DNA of 64,000 nucleotides from Mycobacterium sp. E3198 (GTDB lineage Bacteria; Actinomycetota; Actinomycetes; Mycobacteriales; Mycobacteriaceae): positions 1 to 64,000 of the forward strand of contig NZ_LZIS01000028.1 of NCBI RefSeq assembly GCF_001667015.1, written 5' to 3'. Shown here piece after piece: positions 61,452 to 64,000 of this stretch (position 1 is the first letter of the stretch; every line of letters starts with the position of its first letter). Under the pieces are notes generated by a model. The model made no database searches. It saw only the letters and a list, made by a program, of their open reading frames with translations, and was not told the DNA's origin. The position numbers and the translations under genes are program-made.

Positions 61452-63541
61452 GCCATGCCCCCCGCCGCGGCCGGCACCGGTTCCAGCGAGCCGTTGCGCA
61501 GGTGCAGGGTGCGCGGGCAGAGGTCTTCCAGCCCGACGAAGTCGTGCGAAATGACCACCACCGTCAGGTCCCGCTCCCGGCGCAGGTCCTCCAGCAGTCG
61601 CAGCAGACCCCGCTGGCTCGCGGCGTCCAACCCGGCCAGCGGCTCGTCGAGGATCAGGGCGCGCGGCGACCGGGCCAGCAGTCCGGCCAGCACGACGCGG
61701 CGCATCTGCCCGCCGCTGAGCTGGTCGATCCGCCGCTTGGCCAGGGTGGGATCCAGGCCCACGACGCCCAGCGCCGCGACGACGCGATCGTGCTCGCGGG
61801 GCGAAAAGCCCGCCGCCGAGGCCACTTCCAGGTCGACGCGGGGCCGCATCAGCTGCAGCCTGGCCGCCTGGAACGACAACGCGACCGCGCCGACCTGCTC
61901 GTGCGTGGGCCGGCCGTCCATGAGGCAGGTGCCGCTCGTCGGAACGGTCAACCCGGCCATGATCCACGCCAGCGTCGACTTACCGGATCCGTTGCCGCCG
62001 TGGATCAGTACGCCATCCCCCTGCTCCACGGCGAAGCTGACGTCGCGCAGCGCCGTCTTGGCCCATGGGGTGCCGATGCCGTATTCGTGGCCGACGCCGA
62101 CGAGTTCGAGCACGGGCGCGTGCGAACCTCGCCGGGCCGTCCCGTTCTTCGCCGGCGCGACCGCGGTCTCGACCATGCCGGCGTTGTCCGGCGAGTCGCT
62201 GAGATCGATGGTGCGCTCGGCGGATTCGGCCTCGTTGTTGTAGTGCGTGATGTGCACCAGGGCGGTCCGGTGCCGTTTGGTCAGGCCGGACAGCACGCCG
62301 AGCAGGGCTTCCCTGCCCTGCTGGTCGACCATCGTGGTGACCTCGTCGGCGATGAGCAATGCCGGCTCCCGGGCCATCGCCGCGGCGAGCGCCAGGCGCT
62401 GCAGTTCGCCGCCGGACAGGCTGCCGGTTTCGCGTTCGGCGAGCCCGTCGAGGCCGACCTCGCTCAGCAACCGGTCCACGTCGATCCTGGTGCCGGGCGG
62501 CAGACCCCAGACCACGTCGTCGGCGACCCGCGTGCCCAGGACCTGGCTTTCGGGATGCTGCAGGACGACGGCCGTGCCGCCCAGCTTGCCCAGTCCGACC
62601 GCACCGGGGCGCTGCACGGTGCCCGACGTCGGCTCCCGGCCGGCCAGGATCAGCATCAGCGTGGTCTTGCCGGAGCCGTTGGGACCGGTCACCGCGACGT
62701 GCTCGCCGGCGTGCAGGTCCAGGCTCACCTCGCGCAGCGCATCCTGGTGGGCACCGGGGTAACGAAAACGCACCTTGTCGAAGCGCACCGGAACCGGGCC
62801 GACGGCGCCCTGCTCGCTGGTGCTCCCGTCCCCGGCGTCCAGCTTGTGCACGTCGGGGACGCCGCGCATCCGCTCCAGCAGGCGCGACAACGCCCACCAG
62901 CCGATCACCGACACGACCATGATCCCGACGCAGTAGTAGATCAGCAGCAGCCACTGCCAGTAGTGCACGGCGACAGCGAAATACCGCTTCAGGTCGTCGG
63001 CGGTGCCGGCCATGTGCACCCGGGTCAGGAACGCGGCGATGCCGTTCACGTTCGCGCTCGTCACCTCGAAGATCAGGTGCCGCAGCCGGGTCATCACCGT
63101 CAGCGCGCCGACGTTCGCGGCCCCGAAGGCGAGCCCGGCGATCAGCGACGAGGCGATCACGGTCGGCATGCCCCTGCGCTTGCGCTTGATGACGCCGGTC
63201 AGACCGCCGATGTAGACGGTGTGGACGACGGTCATGAAACCGCCCAGGCCGGCGATCAGGAAGGCGATCACCCCGGCGGCAACCGTCGCGGCCACCAGGA
63301 CGCGGAGCCGGTAACGGTAGGCCAGCAGCCCGGTGGGCACGGTGCCCAGCAAGGCCAACCCCGCCGCGAACGGGACGATCACCGAAAGGATCGCGATGAC
63401 CGCGCACAGCGCCCCCATGACGGCGGCCTGCGCCAATTCGACCGGCCGCAGCGGTCCGCCCCGGCGGCGCGAAGGGGTGGGTCGAGGGGCGGTCACTTCA
63501 TCGATTCTGCCAGGCCGCGGCAGTAACTCGCCGCGCCACAC
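61448..63541 (-). CDS. ECF transporter: membrane domain fused to two ATPase domains
   Basis: 697 residues from GTG 63541, the length I recall for Rv2326c. Residues 30-220 hold about six membrane spans like an S-component. ATPase one has GPNGSGKTT near 250 and [11 protein letters not shown] near 345; ATPase two has GGNGSGKST near 510 and [11 protein letters not shown] near 605. With EcfT one polypeptide would supply S, A and A'. GTG 63496 would drop 15 N-terminal residues. Confidence 0.87.
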   Translation of the reverse strand: MWRGELLPRPGRIDEVTAPRPTPSRRRGGPLRPVELAQAAVMGALCAVIAILSVIVPFAAGLALLGTVPTGLLAYRYRLRVLVAATVAAGVIAFLIAGLGGFMTVVHTVYIGGLTGVIKRKRRGMPTVIASSLIAGLAFGAANVGALTVMTRLRHLIFEVTSANVNGIAAFLTRVHMAGTADDLKRYFAVAVHYWQWLLLIYYCVGIMVVSVIGWWALSRLLERMRGVPDVHKLDAGDGSTSEQGAVGPVPVRFDKVRFRYPGAHQDALREVSLDLHAGEHVAVTGPNGSGKTTLMLILAGREPTSGTVQRPGAVGLGKLGGTAVVLQHPESQVLGTRVADDVVWGLPPGTRIDVDRLLSEVGLDGLAERETGSLSGGELQRLALAAAMAREPALLIADEVTTMVDQQGREALLGVLSGLTKRHRTALVHITHYNNEAESAERTIDLSDSPDNAGMVETAVAPAKNGTARRGSHAPVLELVGVGHEYGIGTPWAKTALRDVSFAVEQGDGVLIHGGNGSGKSTLAWIMAGLTVPTSGTCLMDGRPTHEQVGAVALSFQAARLQLMRPRVDLEVASAAGFSPREHDRVVAALGVVGLDPTLAKRRIDQLSGGQMRRVVLAGLLARSPRALILDEPLAGLDAASQRGLLRLLEDLRRERDLTVVVISHDFVGLEDLCPRTLHLRNGSLEPVPAAAGGMA

Positions 63542-63587
63542 CAAGCACCCGGGCTTTCGCGCCCGGGCGTGTGGGACTCGTCTCGCT

Positions 63588-63598
63588 TAGCAAAGCTA
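63588..63598. promoter_or_regulatory. Short inverted repeat before marR
   Basis: TAGC-AAA-GCTA in the divergent gap 63542-63613, followed by CTATGCAAAC. A 7-6-7 GC-rich hairpin (CCCGGGC/GCCCGGG, 63549-63568) lies closer to the transporter gene. Either may be a MarR site. Confidence 0.35.
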
Positions 63599-63613
63599 TG
63601 CAAACATGGAGGC

Positions 63614-64000
63614 ATGAATGCATCCGCCGCCAACCACAGCGATGTCGTTGACGCCGCAAACACCGAGAGCCAATCCGGCCTGGGGGCCGACCTGCTCGCC
63701 GTCGTCGCCCGCCTCAACCGGCTGGCCACCCAGCGCATCCAGATGCCCCTGCCCGCGGCGCAGGCCAGGCTGCTGGCCACCATCGAGGCCCACGGGGAAG
63801 CCCGGATCGGCGACCTGGCGTCGGTCGACCACTGTTCGCAGCCGACGATGACCACTCAGGTGCGCCGGCTCGAGGACGCCGGCCTGGTCACCCGAACCGT
63901 CGATCCCGGGGATGCCCGGGCGGTGCGGATCCGGATCACGGCTGACGGGATCCGCACCCTCGACGCCGTGCGGGCCGACCGCGCCGCCGCCATCGAACCG
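63614..64000 (+). CDS. MarR-family transcriptional regulator, cut by window end
   Basis: The first 129 residues. The winged helix is at about 60-110 (GEARIGDLASVDHCSQPTMTTQVRRLEDAGLVTRTVDPGDARAVRIRIT) with the DxR wing. ATGGAGG precedes ATG 63614. Equivalent to Rv2327 by position and divergent from the ECF operon it probably controls. The C-terminal dimer helix lies beyond the window. Confidence 0.88.
   Translation, partial: MNASAANHSDVVDAANTESQSGLGADLLAVVARLNRLATQRIQMPLPAAQARLLATIEAHGEARIGDLASVDHCSQPTMTTQVRRLEDAGLVTRTVDPGDARAVRIRITADGIRTLDAVRADRAAAIEP

Noticed and set aside
61442..63526. A 694-codon open frame antisense to the ECF ATPase gene
   Set aside because: Typical of high-GC coding DNA read on the opposite strand; no domain is recognisable, and the sense strand holds clear Walker and signature motifs.
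1..64000. CRISPR arrays, transposases, integrases or rRNA
   Set aside because: No regularly spaced repeats, no DDE or integrase motifs and no rRNA-like sequence were found on either strand.

Overview
This is high-GC mycobacterial DNA, most likely from a non-tuberculous species. Three things support that: a complete yrbE-mce operon, enzymes of the mycofactocin-dependent type, and, from about 46 kb to the right end, gene order matching my memory of Mycobacterium tuberculosis Rv2314c-Rv2327 (pmbA/tldD, uspABC, universal stress protein, rocE, rocD, dimethylargininase, Lrp, ECF transporter, MarR). I had no alignment tool. Family calls rest on motifs, length and context, and species is not assigned.

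Left part, 1-44.2 kb: an accessory-looking lipid/CoA catabolic region. The left edge (1-2876) holds class III CoA-transferase genes disturbed by an inverted duplication: bases 606-682 are the exact reverse complement of 1-77, which truncates a CoA-transferase and a glyoxalase-like gene. Then come a P450, a CoA-transferase, a mycofactocin-type SDR and an APH-like kinase (2985-7687, plus), and a P450/TetR divergent pair (7706-9658). A leftward block (9667-17186) encodes an SRPBCC protein, an amidohydrolase, an acyl-CoA dehydrogenase pair, a fused double CoA-transferase, a lone OB-fold protein and a thiolase-like protein without the usual cysteine. This resembles the dehydrogenase plus retro-aldolase modules of steroid side-chain degradation.

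17263-31037 (plus) joins a crotonase, an SDR and a Rieske oxygenase to yrbEA-yrbEB-mceA-F, a Mce-associated protein and an MPT64-like secreted protein. Importer and oxygenase probably serve one hydrophobic substrate. 31154-36336 (minus) encodes a CoA-transferase, aldehyde dehydrogenase, amidohydrolase and P450, with a divergent TetR. 37426-41741 (plus) encodes a second double CoA-transferase, a 3Fe-4S ferredoxin, an NDMA-type alcohol dehydrogenase, an epoxide-hydrolase-like protein and a methyltransferase remnant. A deazaflavin-dependent protein and a P450/TetR operon close this region.

Boundary, 44.2-44.6 kb: a 316-bp gene-free stretch next to a tRNA with anticodon CAT. The tRNA 3' end faces the accessory region, as expected for an island junction.

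Right part, 44.6-64 kb: conserved mycobacterial genes for a metalloprotease pair, amino-sugar ABC import, arginine/ornithine breakdown under a divergent Lrp regulator, a sulfatase, and an ECF-type transporter with two ATPase domains and a membrane domain in one polypeptide, divergent from a MarR gene that runs off the window.

No insertion sequence, CRISPR array or rRNA was seen.
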